Shown here piece after piece: positions 6,988 through 6,999 of a stretch of 6,999 nucleotides of DNA. Position 1 is the stretch's first letter. Each line of letters starts with the position of its first letter. Under the pieces are notes generated by a model. It searched no databases, had not been told where the DNA came from, and saw only the letters and a list, made by a program, of their open reading frames with translations. Origin of the DNA: an uncultured Actinomycetes bacterium (GTDB lineage: Bacteria; Actinomycetota; Thermoleophilia; Miltoncostaeales; Miltoncostaeaceae); the NCBI GenBank assembly GCA_903928615.1, contig CAIYRJ010000339.1:1-6999 (forward strand), read 5' to 3'. The position numbers and the translations under genes were made by a program.

Positions 6988-6999
6988 CCGCCCCCGGGG
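6984..6999 (+). CDS. Possible start of a further gene (5' fragment only)
   Basis: GTG at 6984-6986 overlaps the TGA at 6985-6987 (GTGA), the same coupling style as the preceding junctions, and opens a frame that runs to the window edge (V/M-T-A-P-G). Only five codons are visible, so no identity can be given. In actinobacteria an exopolyphosphatase (Ppx/GppA) gene often follows DUF501, but these residues do not test that. Confidence 0.3.

Overview
The window is a compact, very GC-rich stretch of chromosome in which every supported gene lies on the + strand. It reads as ordinary core-genome DNA, not a mobile or defence region. The order mfd, membrane protein, foldase lipoprotein, mazG, eno, ftsB/divIC-like, DUF501 is typical of Actinomycetota. 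The short divergent DUF501 and FtsB proteins and the unfamiliar small genes behind them suggest a deep-branching actinobacterium such as the Thermoleophilia. That placement is inferred from gene order and composition; no rRNA gene is present to confirm it.

Layout: 1-1689 is the C-terminal half of the transcription-repair coupling factor Mfd, cut by the window edge. Its stop overlaps (ATGA) the start of a 194-residue polytopic membrane protein resembling the DedA/VTT group (1686-2270). A parvulin-type peptidyl-prolyl isomerase lipoprotein follows (2282-3280), possibly from its own promoter and as a leaderless message. A GTG-started MazG nucleotide pyrophosphohydrolase (3288-4301) comes next and carries a shrunken tetrapyrrole-methylase-like N-terminus. 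Enolase (4338-5618) has a plausible promoter and ribosome binding site of its own.

After eno is an 83-nt gap with overlapping inverted repeats, then a DivIC/FtsB-type septum protein whose membrane segment can only be included by a non-canonical start (CTG at 5702 is the best candidate). Then come three tightly coupled genes: DUF501 (5988-6473, overlapping ftsB), a 105-residue protein of unknown function (6470-6787) and a 67-residue single-pass membrane protein (6784-6987). A 17-nt dyad and a GTGA overlap at the right edge suggest another gene begins at 6984.

Functionally the block mixes DNA repair (Mfd), nucleotide-pool cleaning (MazG), glycolysis (enolase), extracytoplasmic protein folding (PPIase) and cell division (FtsB). 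The last four or five genes look like one translationally coupled unit and hold most of the uncharacterised content. I found no tRNA, rRNA, CRISPR array, insertion sequence or defence system. The parts most worth a second look are the ftsB leader and start, the reduced N-terminal domain of MazG, and the unknown small genes after DUF501.
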